From NCBI RefSeq assembly GCF_000424465.1, contig NZ_AUJY01000002.1, positions 248,001 to 312,000 on the forward strand: a stretch of DNA of 64,000 nucleotides, given 5' to 3'. Position 1 is the stretch's first letter. The number at the start of each line of letters is the position of its first letter. The notes beneath the pieces were generated by a model. The model was not told the origin of the DNA and did not search any database. It was given only the letters and a program-made list of their open reading frames with translations. Source of the stretch: Butyrivibrio hungatei NK4A153. GTDB taxonomy: Bacteria; Bacillota; Clostridia; Lachnospirales; Lachnospiraceae. This document shows, in pieces, positions 21,642-30,920 of the stretch. A program made the translations under genes and the position numbers.

Positions 21642-22421
21642 ATGGAATTTGGTAAAAGATCTAGTCTTAAAAATTTACAGGAAAAGAACACACTGATGCG
21701 GAATTTTTATCACACAATCATAATCAATATTCACAGAATTATTTTTTATCTTATTAAGTCAAATATATGGCTTAGGCATATCGAGAGACATTCAGCAGAA
21801 GAGCGATATGCTCTTGCGAATGAGATGGTCGCTTGGTCGAATAAGTCATCGGGGTATAAGACGATTGCTTACGGATACGAGAATCTTCCGAAAGAAGGCG
21901 GGTACATGCTCTATCCGAATCATCAGGGGAAGTACGACGTACTTGGAATTTTTAATACTCATAAGAGACCGGTCTCATTTGTGATGGATGAAAAGAGATC
22001 GCATCTGATATTGGTCTCGGAGTTTCTAAGGCTTGTTGAAGGTAAGACGATTGAGCTTAACGATCCGAGACACACAATAACAGTTTTTAACGAGATGGCG
22101 GAAGAACTTAAGCAGGGCAGGAAGTTCATTCTTTTTCCGGAAGGAGGATACAAGGAAAACAACGGCAATGTAGTGGAGCCATTCAAGGCGGGAAGCTTTA
22201 AGGTCGCGCTGATGGCGAAAGTTCCGATTGTGCCCGTGGCGCTTGTTGATTCTTATAAAGTGTACAACAGCGATCACGTTGGGCCTGTCACAACATATGT
22301 CTATTACCTTGATCCAATCTATTATGACGAGTACAAGGACATGCGCAGTCACGAGATTGCGGCCATGGTTGAAAAGATCATAAAAGAAAAGATTGCGGAG
22401 CATCTTGCGAATAATAAATAA
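21642..22421 (+). CDS. plsC: 1-acyl-sn-glycerol-3-phosphate acyltransferase (PlsC family)
   Basis: Membrane-associated lysophosphatidic-acid acyltransferase-like protein. The HX4D motif is NHQGKYD and the second motif is LFPEGGY, both intact; the N-terminal hydrophobic helix is about residues 24-42. About 259 residues from ATG 21642, or 241 from ATG 21696, which has AGGAAAAG upstream but with long spacing; the true start is uncertain. PlsC makes phosphatidic acid for phospholipids; other members acylate different glycerolipids, so the acceptor is inferred. A 60-aa membrane protein follows after 17 bases, probably in the same operon. Confidence 0.85.
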   Translation: MEFGKRSSLKNLQEKNTLMRNFYHTIIINIHRIIFYLIKSNIWLRHIERHSAEERYALANEMVAWSNKSSGYKTIAYGYENLPKEGGYMLYPNHQGKYDVLGIFNTHKRPVSFVMDEKRSHLILVSEFLRLVEGKTIELNDPRHTITVFNEMAEELKQGRKFILFPEGGYKENNGNVVEPFKAGSFKVALMAKVPIVPVALVDSYKVYNSDHVGPVTTYVYYLDPIYYDEYKDMRSHEIAAMVEKIIKEKIAEHLANNK

Positions 22422-22438
22422 ATCTTCCGGAGGTTGTA

Positions 22439-22621
22439 ATGAACAAGCTATTTGCGGTTTTTGCGGCGCTTACCTTTATCGCCGGCGTTATCGTTTTTAC
22501 TCACGGCGAGCTCAATAAGAACAGTGAGGATGAGCCCGAGACCTATAAGTGGATGAGGGTATTCGGGGCGATATTAGCGCTCATCGCGATTGTATGTGCC
22601 ATATTATGTAAAAGTATGTAG
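22439..22621 (+). CDS. small membrane protein (60 aa), unknown function
   Basis: Two hydrophobic helices (about residues 4-22 and 40-58) are separated by a charged loop rich in Glu, Asn and Lys. CCGGAGGTTGTA gives a strong binding site for ATG 22439, and it lies immediately after plsC, so expression is credible. No family is recognised. Confidence 0.65.
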   Translation: MNKLFAVFAALTFIAGVIVFTHGELNKNSEDEPETYKWMRVFGAILALIAIVCAILCKSM

Positions 22622-22701
22622 CCTTTCGTATTTCTTTTTTGTTATATTGGGTGTAAAATAATACGTAATTAAGAACACTTTATATTGAGGGAGGGAATAA
22701 G

Positions 22702-22899
22702 ATGGCGGCTACAAGTATCAAAACTAAGGTAGAAATTCAGTACTCAGATCTGACGATTACCGATGATCAGCTTGTTTCAAAGGCTAAGAAGGCCTATGGA
22801 AAAAAAGACATTAAGGACCTCAACATTTACGTTAAGCCCGAGGAGAAGATGGGATATTTTGTTGTAAACGGAAGTGACAACGGATGTTTCGACCTCTGA
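22702..22899 (+). CDS. small DUF6465-like protein (65 aa)
   Basis: GAGGGAGGGAATAAG before ATG 22702 is a strong binding site. The protein is soluble and basic, with QLVSKAKKAYGKKDIKDL followed by NIYVKPEEKMGYFVVNG, a beta-hairpin segment typical of the small DUF6465 family common in Lachnospiraceae. Family members have no established function. It is a single-gene unit bounded by a terminator just downstream. Confidence 0.7.
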   Translation: MAATSIKTKVEIQYSDLTITDDQLVSKAKKAYGKKDIKDLNIYVKPEEKMGYFVVNGSDNGCFDL

Positions 22900-22938
22900 T
22901 AGTAAGGCGAAGTAACAAGTATAACAGATAATTGATCG

Positions 22939-22975
22939 CAGACGGGAAGCTACGGTTTTTCGTCTGTTTTCTTTT
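22939..22975 (+). terminator. rho-independent terminator after the DUF6465-like gene
   Basis: CAGACG (22939-22944) pairs with CGTCTG (22961-22966), the stem extends inward through G-T wobble pairs to about 12 bp, and TTTTCTTTT follows. A TATAAT at 22992-22997 lies downstream and may be the -10 for the glycosyltransferase gene. Confidence 0.75.
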
Positions 22976-23030
22976 GTGCAAAACATGGTATTATAATAGG
23001 GTTAAAGTGTAATCTTGGAAGGACAAACAT

Positions 23031-24188
23031 TTGGGCAAAAAAAATATTTCAGATAAGCAGAAACTTAATATTGCCATGTTAGGGCATAAGAGAGTCCCTT
23101 CAAGAGAAGGTGGAGTAGAAGTTGTTGTAACCGAACTTTCTACGAGGATGGCAAAGCTGGGGCATAAAGTGACTTGCTACAACAGACTGGGACATCACGT
23201 CGCAGGTGAAGAATATGACTCTTTTACAGGCGATACATATGAGGGAGTAAGGCTTATCAATGTCCCTACAATCAACAGAAAAGGACTTGCCGCGGCGACG
23301 TCTTCGCTATTTGGCGCTATTAAAGTAGCTTTTGGAAAGTATGATGTAATTCATTTCCATGCAGAGGGGCCGTGTGCAACAATGTGGATTCCGAAGCTTA
23401 TGGGGAAAAGGTGTGTGGCAACCGTTCACGGACTTGACCATCAAAGACAGAAGTGGAGCAGATTTGCCAGTGCTTATATAATGATGGGGGAAAAGAATGC
23501 TGTGAAATATGCAGATGAGATAATAGTCCTCAGCAGAAATGTGCAGAAGTATTTTCTTGACAGATATGGCAGAAATACTTTATACATTCCTAATGGAGTG
23601 AACAGGTCTGTTATTACCGAACCTAATAATATAAAGAAAAAGTTTGGCATAAGTAAAGATGAATATATCCTCTTTTTGGGACGTTTGGTTCCTGAGAAGG
23701 GAATAGAGTATCTGATAAAAGCATTTATGAAGCTTGATACGGACAAAAAACTTGTAGTTGCCGGAAGCAGCAGTGATACGCAGGAATTTGTTGACAGAAT
23801 ACATGAACTTGCGAGCAAAGATGATAGGATAATATTTACCGGATTTGTTCAGGGTAGAGTGTTATCCGAGCTTTTTAGTAACAGCTATGTTTATGTAATT
23901 CCGTCTGATCTTGAGGGAATGCCGCTTACGCTCCTTGAGGCTATGAGCTATGGAAATTGCTGCCTTACATCAGATATTCCGGAATGTATTGAAGTGTGCG
24001 GCGATAAGGCTGTTTCTTTTAGAAAAAGCGATATAAAGGATCTTAGGGATAAGTTAAAGATGCTTATTGATAATGAGGATATGGTTAAGAAATATCGCAT
24101 TGAAGCGTCGGAATATGTCTGCGAACATTATAATTGGGATAAAATAGTCGATGAGACCATAAAGGTTTACAGAGGACTGAATATATAG
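23031..24188 (+). CDS. GT4-family glycosyltransferase with DUF1972-type N-terminal domain
   Basis: Cytoplasmic retaining glycosyltransferase with two Rossmann-like halves. The N-terminus NIAMLGHKRVPSREGGVEVV matches the DUF1972-type acceptor half found in rhamnosyl- and related transferases (usual form GTRGVPARYGG). The C-terminal half has FLGRLVPEKGIEYL and the nucleotide-sugar EX7E-like region SDLEGMPLTLLEAMSYG. The start is TTG 23031 with GGAAGGA seven bases upstream; the first internal ATG would remove the first beta strand. Donor and acceptor are unknown. It precedes pseC, so a role in adding an amino sugar or rhamnose to a glycan is possible. Confidence 0.88.
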   Translation: MGKKNISDKQKLNIAMLGHKRVPSREGGVEVVVTELSTRMAKLGHKVTCYNRLGHHVAGEEYDSFTGDTYEGVRLINVPTINRKGLAAATSSLFGAIKVAFGKYDVIHFHAEGPCATMWIPKLMGKRCVATVHGLDHQRQKWSRFASAYIMMGEKNAVKYADEIIVLSRNVQKYFLDRYGRNTLYIPNGVNRSVITEPNNIKKKFGISKDEYILFLGRLVPEKGIEYLIKAFMKLDTDKKLVVAGSSSDTQEFVDRIHELASKDDRIIFTGFVQGRVLSELFSNSYVYVIPSDLEGMPLTLLEAMSYGNCCLTSDIPECIEVCGDKAVSFRKSDIKDLRDKLKMLIDNEDMVKKYRIEASEYVCEHYNWDKIVDETIKVYRGLNI

Positions 24189-24233
24189 AAATAACGTGCT
24201 TAGATGTGCGCTTATAAAGAAAGAAGGAACATA

Positions 24234-25427
24234 ATGGAGAAACTTGCGATAAACGGAGGAACTCCGGTTAGAAAAGAAAAATTATATTACGGAAGACAGT
24301 GGATAGATGAAGACGATGTGAAAGCAGTTGCCGAAGCACTTACGGATGACTTGATAACATGTGGACCTCGCGTAGCGGCGCTTGAAAAAAAACTCTGCGA
24401 AGTTACGGGCGCAAAATATGCGGTGGCAGTAAGTAACGGTACTGCGGCACTTCACTGCGCATGTATTGCGGCGGGTATCGGCGTGGGCGATGAAGTTATA
24501 ACATCACCCATAACATTTGCGGCATCTGCAAATTGCGCGGTATATGTGGGCGCAACACCTGTGTTTGCGGATATTGATCCCGAGACTTATAACATAGACC
24601 CCAACAGTATAGAAGCTCATATAACAGATAAGACCAAGGCTGTGGTTGCGGTTGCCTACACGGGACAGTCGGTAGAGTATGACAGAATACAGGAAATCTG
24701 CGATAAGCATGGACTTATTCTTATAACCGATGCGGCACACGCAATCGGAACCAAGTATAAAGGACAACCTGTTGGCTCTATAGGCGATATGACTTGCTTT
24801 AGTTTCCATCCCGTTAAGACGGTAACATCGGGCGAGGGAGGAGCGATTACAACGAACGATCCTGAATTATATAGGAAACTCAGACTTGCTTCACAGCACG
24901 GAATTGTGAGAAATCCGGACGAACTTGTGCATGAATCCGACGGTATTTGGTACTATGAGATGCAGGAGCTTGGATTTAACTACAGGCTTACGGATATTCA
25001 GGCGGCTCTTCTTATGAGCCAGCTCAGTAAATTGCAAAAATTTTCTGATAGACGAAAAGAGATAGTAAATAAGTACAACGAAGCATTTAAGGATGTTCCC
25101 GAGATAATCGTGCAGAAGGAAATTCCCGAATCCGATACCACAAGACATCTTTATGTGATACAGCTTGATCTTGATAAGCTTAAGTGCACAAGAAGAGAGT
25201 TTTTTGATGCTCTTTCTGCTGAGAACGTTCAGCCTCAGGTTCATTACGTACCGGTTTATTTCTTCCCGTTTTATGAGAAGAGGGGCTACAAGAAAGGCCT
25301 TTGTCCCGAGGCTGAAAAGCTCTACAATGGAATGATGAGTATACCTCTTTATCCGCTTATGACTGACAGCGACGTTGATGATGTTATCACCGCGGTAAAA
25401 AAAGTCGTTGAAGGATATAAGATATAA
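24234..25427 (+). CDS. pseC: DegT/DnrJ/EryC1-family aminotransferase, PseC-like
   Basis: PLP-dependent sugar aminotransferase, 397 residues. The catalytic lysine is in SFHPVKTVTSGEGG, and the PLP-binding Asp is in LITDAAHAIGTKYKG. The LAINGGTPVR N-terminus and YTGQSVEYDRIQEI are typical of PseC-type UDP-4-amino-4,6-dideoxy-N-acetyl-altrosamine transaminases. PseC uses the 4-keto sugar made by PseB, whose gene follows but is broken here. AGAAGGAAC precedes ATG 24234. No later pseudaminate genes (pseH, pseG, pseI, pseF) lie in the window, so the enzyme could serve a different 4-amino sugar. Substrate is inferred from family and neighbour. Confidence 0.85.
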   Translation: MEKLAINGGTPVRKEKLYYGRQWIDEDDVKAVAEALTDDLITCGPRVAALEKKLCEVTGAKYAVAVSNGTAALHCACIAAGIGVGDEVITSPITFAASANCAVYVGATPVFADIDPETYNIDPNSIEAHITDKTKAVVAVAYTGQSVEYDRIQEICDKHGLILITDAAHAIGTKYKGQPVGSIGDMTCFSFHPVKTVTSGEGGAITTNDPELYRKLRLASQHGIVRNPDELVHESDGIWYYEMQELGFNYRLTDIQAALLMSQLSKLQKFSDRRKEIVNKYNEAFKDVPEIIVQKEIPESDTTRHLYVIQLDLDKLKCTRREFFDALSAENVQPQVHYVPVYFFPFYEKRGYKKGLCPEAEKLYNGMMSIPLYPLMTDSDVDDVITAVKKVVEGYKI

Positions 25428-25441
25428 TATTTGGAAATATC

Positions 25442-25486
25442 TGCATTAAGAAAGTAATGCAAAATGTGGACAAGCTTTTATATAAT
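25442..25486 (+). promoter_or_regulatory. inverted repeat and TATAAT upstream of the pseB remnant
   Basis: TGCATTA (25442-25448) and TAATGCA (25455-25461) form a perfect 7-bp inverted repeat with 6 bases between, and TATAAT is at 25481-25486. The right arm overlaps the expected -35 position, as a repressor site would. A leader of about 70 bases precedes the coding start. Confidence 0.4.
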
Positions 25487-25552
25487 GAATTAAAATGAGG
25501 TAGTTGTTAAAAGAAATTTTGATATCTATAATTATAAAAAAACAAGTGATAA

Positions 25553-26571
<1,019 letters not shown>

Positions 26572-26608
26572 GATATATTAGATGATATAAGCAGAAAGGA
26601 GAACCACC

Positions 26609-27229
26609 ATGTACGAACAGATTAAATTACCCTATGCTACAAATGCTCTTGAACCTCACATTGACCAACTTACCGTTGAGACTCATCACGGTAAGCACCA
26701 CGCTACTTATACCAAGACTTTTAATGAACTTGCGGAAAAAGCAGGCATGAGTAATCTCAGTGCGGAGGAGCTCCTTGCATCACTCGATAAAGTTTCTGAT
26801 GAAACTTTGAGAAAAGGCCTCAGAAATCAAGGCGGCGGATATTATAACCACAACCTTTATTTTGAGATGTTTTCACCAAGCCCTGCCAAAGCTCCGTCAG
26901 GAAAACTTGCAGAAGAGATTGACAAGACTTTCGGCAGTCTTGATGCGCTCAAAGAACAGCTTTCCAAGGCGGCAGCAGGTCAGTTCGGTTCAGGCTGGGC
27001 ATGGATTTCAACAGACAAGAGCGGAAAGCTTACAGTTTCAGCATCTCCCAATCAGGACAATCCTATCAGCGAAGGCAAAGGACTAATCCCCATTGTGGCA
27101 CTCGATGTCTGGGAACATGCATATTACCTTAAGTACAAGAATTTGAGACCCGATTATATCAAGGCATTCTTCGAGATCCTCGACTGGAGTAAGGTTTCAG
27201 AGAGATATAACAAGATTATCGGAGCTTGA
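26609..27229 (+). CDS. sodA: iron/manganese superoxide dismutase
   Basis: Converts superoxide to hydrogen peroxide and oxygen. The 206-residue length and motifs fit the Fe/Mn family: the N-terminal metal His in HHGKHHATY, a second His in GGGYYNHNLYF, FGSGWAW, and the metal-binding DVWEHAYYLKYKN. No signal peptide, so cytosolic. AGAAAGGAGAACCACC is a strong binding site. A terminator follows, so it can be a single-gene unit downstream of the pseB remnant. Fe versus Mn preference cannot be decided from sequence alone. Confidence 0.95.
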   Translation: MYEQIKLPYATNALEPHIDQLTVETHHGKHHATYTKTFNELAEKAGMSNLSAEELLASLDKVSDETLRKGLRNQGGGYYNHNLYFEMFSPSPAKAPSGKLAEEIDKTFGSLDALKEQLSKAAAGQFGSGWAWISTDKSGKLTVSASPNQDNPISEGKGLIPIVALDVWEHAYYLKYKNLRPDYIKAFFEILDWSKVSERYNKIIGA

Positions 27230-27303
27230 TTTTAGTATATGTGGAAAGATGGCTGTAAAAGAGAACCGGTCAATTGTAAAAGTTAATTCTGTTTTTTAAG
27301 ACT

Positions 27304-27347
27304 AAATTCCACCTTGTAGAAGTAAATTCCGCAGGGTGGATTTTACT
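27304..27347 (+). terminator. rho-independent terminator downstream of sodA
   Basis: AAATTCCACCTTG (27304-27316) pairs with CAGGGTGGATTTT (27332-27344), with one mismatch and one G-T pair across a 15-base loop; the 3' arm ends in TTTT. Confidence 0.72.
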
Positions 27348-27403
27348 TATTATGGTGAAGATAGGTTCGAAACAAAGGAAATGCTGAATAATGATTTGAA
27401 TTA

Positions 27404-27412
27404 TGTTATAAT
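27404..27412 (+). promoter_or_regulatory. extended -10 promoter for the Fn3-type lipoprotein gene
   Basis: TGTTATAAT (TGn plus a perfect TATAAT) lies 67 bases before the lipoprotein start and after the sodA terminator. No convincing -35 is seen, as often in extended -10 promoters. Confidence 0.5.
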
Positions 27413-27478
27413 GCTATGGATTTATTAATTGTTAAGTGGTTTACCTTTTGGGTGTTTTGACAAAGGGAGATTTATACA

Positions 27479-28501
27479 ATGTCAAAAAAAATAGAATTTG
27501 TTGCAGCATTGTGCATGACAATCGGTCTTATGAGCGGTTGCACTTCTTATAGTGAGGGCTCTTCTGCCGCTATCGAAGGGTTTTCAGACGGAGCATCTAT
27601 AGGCTCATCGGAAGCGTCATCAAAGGAGTCATCCGATGCGTCGGTTGAGGCAGCGACGGCGGCATCAAAGTTATCTTCGGATGATGTTACTTCAAAGATC
27701 AGTGATGTAAGTAAGGATGTGAAGAAAGGCTCGGAAAGCAGCGCGGCGGCTGGTAGCGCATCAACAGGTTCGTCGGTGAGTAAGTCTGCAAGTGACAGCG
27801 CTTCTAAAGGAAAGTCTGCGGACGACAAGAAAGCAGACGGAAAGAATTCCGATGAAAAGCCAAAGGAAAAGAAGAAATCCAAGAACGGAATTATAATACC
27901 GGAGATTGAGGACGGAGTTACCAAGATAGGTGACAGAGGAGTGGAAGTAACTTTCAAATGGGAACCTGATGAGAACGTAGACAGGTATGAAATTTCTGTC
28001 GAAGGAAAACCTCATGAAAGCACATCATATTCTCATATTGAGGATGTGTATTCTGATGAGCCGAGTTATACATACAAAGATAAGATCAATTATGACATCA
28101 GGATTAAAGTAAGGGCATATAAAGGCGATGCGAAGAAAGCCATCTGCGGCGACTTTAGTGAATTTGCATACGGAAATACCTGCGAAGACGCTCTTACAGC
28201 TCCAAAAGTAAAAGACGGAGTTACCCGCAAAGGTGCAACCGGCACGGAAGTTTATTTTGCTTGGGAGCCCGTTGACGGCGCCGAGCACTATGAAGTGGTG
28301 GTCGAGCACAAGAAGAAGGCTGAATCTGAGTATGATCTTAAAGAGGTTACTTATACCAATGCGCCCAATTATACATATACCGGACAGGGCGAATATGATG
28401 TCAGAATAACGGTTAAGGCTCAGACCAATGCCTGGATCAACGGAAAAAAGAAAATGTTTAACAGCGCTGTAAGCGCCTATGCAAAAGGAAAGACATATTG
28501 A
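27479..28501 (+). CDS. lipoprotein with low-complexity Ser/Ala/Lys region and two Fn3-like domains
   Basis: 340 residues. A signal peptide ends in LMSGC, so Cys about residue 21 would be lipidated. Residues about 25-135 are a Ser/Ala-rich then Lys/Asp-rich spacer that could cross the cell wall. Two similar repeats follow (about 140-235 and 240-340), each with a DGVT - V.F.WEP - Y.V - Y.Y - YD.RI.V pattern typical of fibronectin-type-III-like beta sandwiches. AAAGGGAGA precedes ATG 27479. No catalytic motif is visible; a binding or structural role at the surface is inferred. The next gene is a GT2 glycosyltransferase. Confidence 0.75.
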   Translation: MSKKIEFVAALCMTIGLMSGCTSYSEGSSAAIEGFSDGASIGSSEASSKESSDASVEAATAASKLSSDDVTSKISDVSKDVKKGSESSAAAGSASTGSSVSKSASDSASKGKSADDKKADGKNSDEKPKEKKKSKNGIIIPEIEDGVTKIGDRGVEVTFKWEPDENVDRYEISVEGKPHESTSYSHIEDVYSDEPSYTYKDKINYDIRIKVRAYKGDAKKAICGDFSEFAYGNTCEDALTAPKVKDGVTRKGATGTEVYFAWEPVDGAEHYEVVVEHKKKAESEYDLKEVTYTNAPNYTYTGQGEYDVRITVKAQTNAWINGKKKMFNSAVSAYAKGKTY

Positions 28502-28537
28502 TACATTACTGAAATTATTTACTTGAAGAGGATATTT

Positions 28538-29479
28538 ATGGATAAGATTGCAGTACTGATACCTTGTTACAATGAAGAAAAGACTATAGCGAAGGTTATA
28601 AGAGATGCCAAGGCGGCGCTTCCCGAGGCAGTTATTTATGTATATAACAATAATTCGAAAGACCGCACTGCAGAGATCGCAGCAGCTGAAGGCGCTGTTG
28701 TTCGCAATGAATTTATGCAGGGAAAAGGCAATGTTATAAGACGCATGTTCCGCGAGATTGACGCGCTTGTATATGTAATGGTTGATGGAGACGATACATA
28801 TCCCATGGATTCGGCTCCCGAGATGGTTGACCTTGTTCTTAATCATAATTCGGATATGGTAGTCGGAGACAGACTTTCATCAACATATTATCAGGAGAAC
28901 AAAAGACCTTTCCATAACTTTGGAAATAACCTCGTAAGAGGAAGTATCAACAAGTTGTTCGGATGCAATATCAGAGATATCATGACAGGATTCAGAGCTT
29001 TCAGCTATGAGTTTGTAAAGACATTCCCCGTTCTTTCAAAGGGATTTGAGATAGAGACAGAGATGACCATTCATGCTGTTTACAACAACATGCAGATCGA
29101 CAATGTTGTTATCGAATACAGAGACAGACCGGAAGGATCTGAGAGTAAGCTCAATACTTATGAAGACGGAATGAAGGTTCTTAAGACTATTGCAAAGCTT
29201 TACAGGAACTATAAGCCTTTTGGATTCTTTCTCATATTTTCGATGGTACTTGCACTTATATCGATATTCTTTTTGGTGCCGATCGTCACAGAGTATTGGC
29301 GTACGGGGCTTGTACCCAGATTTCCTACATTGATAGTTTGCTGCTTTATCATGCTTTCTGCGGTTCAGAGCTTTTTTGCGGGAGTTATACTGTCCACACT
29401 TGCGGTTAATAACAGACGTGAATTTGAGATGCAGCTTAACATGCTTCAGCGTCACAAAGAAACAGACATGATGAAATAA
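28538..29479 (+). CDS. GT2 glycosyltransferase with two C-terminal membrane helices (DPM1/GtrB-like)
   Basis: 314 residues. The N-terminal GT-A domain has AVLIPCYNEEKTI and the metal-binding MVDGDDTYP (DXD-type). NIRDIMTGFRAFS and EIETEMTIHA are typical of polyprenyl-phosphate glycosyltransferases. Two hydrophobic helices at about 230-285 anchor it. It probably makes a polyprenyl-phosphate sugar for extracytoplasmic glycan modification; the sugar is unknown. GAAGAGGA supports ATG 28538 over the TTG five codons upstream. A flippase-like gene follows after 14 bases. Confidence 0.88.
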   Translation: MDKIAVLIPCYNEEKTIAKVIRDAKAALPEAVIYVYNNNSKDRTAEIAAAEGAVVRNEFMQGKGNVIRRMFREIDALVYVMVDGDDTYPMDSAPEMVDLVLNHNSDMVVGDRLSSTYYQENKRPFHNFGNNLVRGSINKLFGCNIRDIMTGFRAFSYEFVKTFPVLSKGFEIETEMTIHAVYNNMQIDNVVIEYRDRPEGSESKLNTYEDGMKVLKTIAKLYRNYKPFGFFLIFSMVLALISIFFLVPIVTEYWRTGLVPRFPTLIVCCFIMLSAVQSFFAGVILSTLAVNNRREFEMQLNMLQRHKETDMMK

Positions 29480-29493
29480 GGATTAGCGATCAA

Positions 29494-30717
29494 ATGGAAG
29501 ATAGTAATACAAAAAATAAGTCGGGGCTTGTAAAAAAAGCCTCCAAAGACTTTATATTCAGTGTTTTGGCGCTGATTATCTATAACGGTGTTTTGCAGCT
29601 TCTAATCTATCCTCAAATAACAAACAGGATGGGAAAAGAAGCGTTTGGCACCGTTCTTTATTTAATCTCTGCAGTGTCCATAATGGGTGCGGGATTTGGA
29701 ACATCGGCAAGTTATTCAAGAATGATGGCCAAAAAGAACAGAGAGGAAGCAAACGGAGATTATAACATTTTTCTCCTTATTATCGCGGCAATTTCGGTTC
29801 CTGTGACTTTGATAGCTTTGCATGTTGCAAAAGGGGCATCGCTTGGGCTTTTTTTACCCGTACTTGTACTTATGATAGTTACTGTTTTCAGGTATTATGC
29901 GGATGTTCAGTACAGAATGACCATAAGATTTAAGGAATACTTCTTTTTCTTTGCGGCAACTTCACTCGGATATGTTTTGGGATTGATGCTATTTCCTGTG
30001 ACGGGAAGCTGGGTATTCGTGCTGTTTCTCGGCGAGATCTTTGGCATTATATTTACTGTCGCTACTGGTGAGATTTTCAGACCTCCGTTTTTTAAAATTT
30101 CCGGGGCTTTTAAAGAAAATATGGTATCCGTGTGGTACATTTCGCTCAGCAATCTTTTGGCCGCGCTGATACTACACTCCGATAGGATCCTCCTTAGGGT
30201 TTTTAAGGGAGGGAGCGAGGTTACCGTATTTTACACCGCAAGCCTTGTCGGAAAGATCGTTGCGATGATAACAACGCCGCTTAACGGTATAGTTATAAGT
30301 TATCTGACCAATTATAAGATCGTAATGAATAAAAAGAGATTTGCAGGCATCGGTGCTGCATTTATGGGGATTACCGTCATCGGCGCCGCAGCATGCTGCT
30401 TTGTTTCAATGATATTTGTAAAGCTCTGTTATCCTGCCGATGTTTATGCAGAGGCTTCAAATTATTTCTTTTTGGCAAATCTCGGGCAGCTGCTTTACTT
30501 TGTTTCAGGGTCTTTGATGGTGGTGCTGCTAGCATTTACCGAAGAGAAGCTTCAGTTTATTATTAATCTTGTTTACGGAATATCTTTTGCCGTAATAGTG
30601 ATTCCTGTCACTTATATGTGGGGAATAACAGGAATTGCTTATGGTCTTGTTGCGGTTAATACTATAAGATTTGTGACTGTGATAATTCTTGGAATCGGGA
30701 AATTAAGGAAAAACTGA
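29494..30717 (+). CDS. polysaccharide biosynthesis protein / Wzx-like flippase
   Basis: 407 residues with about twelve hydrophobic helices, as expected for the MOP-superfamily flippases that move lipid-linked sugars across the membrane. The N-terminus KASKDFIFSVLALIIYNGV and NRMGKEAFGTVLYLIS matches the first helices of such proteins. It follows the GT2 gene and precedes an SGNH lipoprotein across a 200-base gap. The substrate is unknown. AAGGA upstream of ATG 29494 is rather far (about 13 bases), so translation may be coupled to the upstream gene. Confidence 0.82.
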   Translation: MEDSNTKNKSGLVKKASKDFIFSVLALIIYNGVLQLLIYPQITNRMGKEAFGTVLYLISAVSIMGAGFGTSASYSRMMAKKNREEANGDYNIFLLIIAAISVPVTLIALHVAKGASLGLFLPVLVLMIVTVFRYYADVQYRMTIRFKEYFFFFAATSLGYVLGLMLFPVTGSWVFVLFLGEIFGIIFTVATGEIFRPPFFKISGAFKENMVSVWYISLSNLLAALILHSDRILLRVFKGGSEVTVFYTASLVGKIVAMITTPLNGIVISYLTNYKIVMNKKRFAGIGAAFMGITVIGAAACCFVSMIFVKLCYPADVYAEASNYFFLANLGQLLYFVSGSLMVVLLAFTEEKLQFIINLVYGISFAVIVIPVTYMWGITGIAYGLVAVNTIRFVTVIILGIGKLRKN

Positions 30718-30803
30718 TTGGAGCGATTTAGCTGTCAATCGACGGATGGTATATAAAAACTCGTTTTGGTATTGTGAATGTATATTTTCTTCAAACAGTT
30801 AAG

Positions 30804-30825
30804 TTCTTAAGACTTTCTTAAGATT
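30804..30825. promoter_or_regulatory. 11-bp direct repeat, possible OmpR/PhoB-family response-regulator site
   Basis: TTCTTAAGACT and TTCTTAAGATT are immediately adjacent 11-bp direct repeats in the 203-base gap before the SGNH lipoprotein gene, about 95 bases before its start. A third TTAAG is just upstream. Back-to-back 11-bp repeats are the usual operator form of winged-helix response regulators. The regulator is unknown, and no well-spaced promoter was found between them and the gene. Confidence 0.42.
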
Positions 30826-30920
30826 GATTGTAGATTTCATTAATTTTATTGCTCTTATAGGAATGTTTTGACGGATTGGTGTTAAAATATCTTTTGGTGA
30901 AGTATCAGCGAGGAGGAAAA

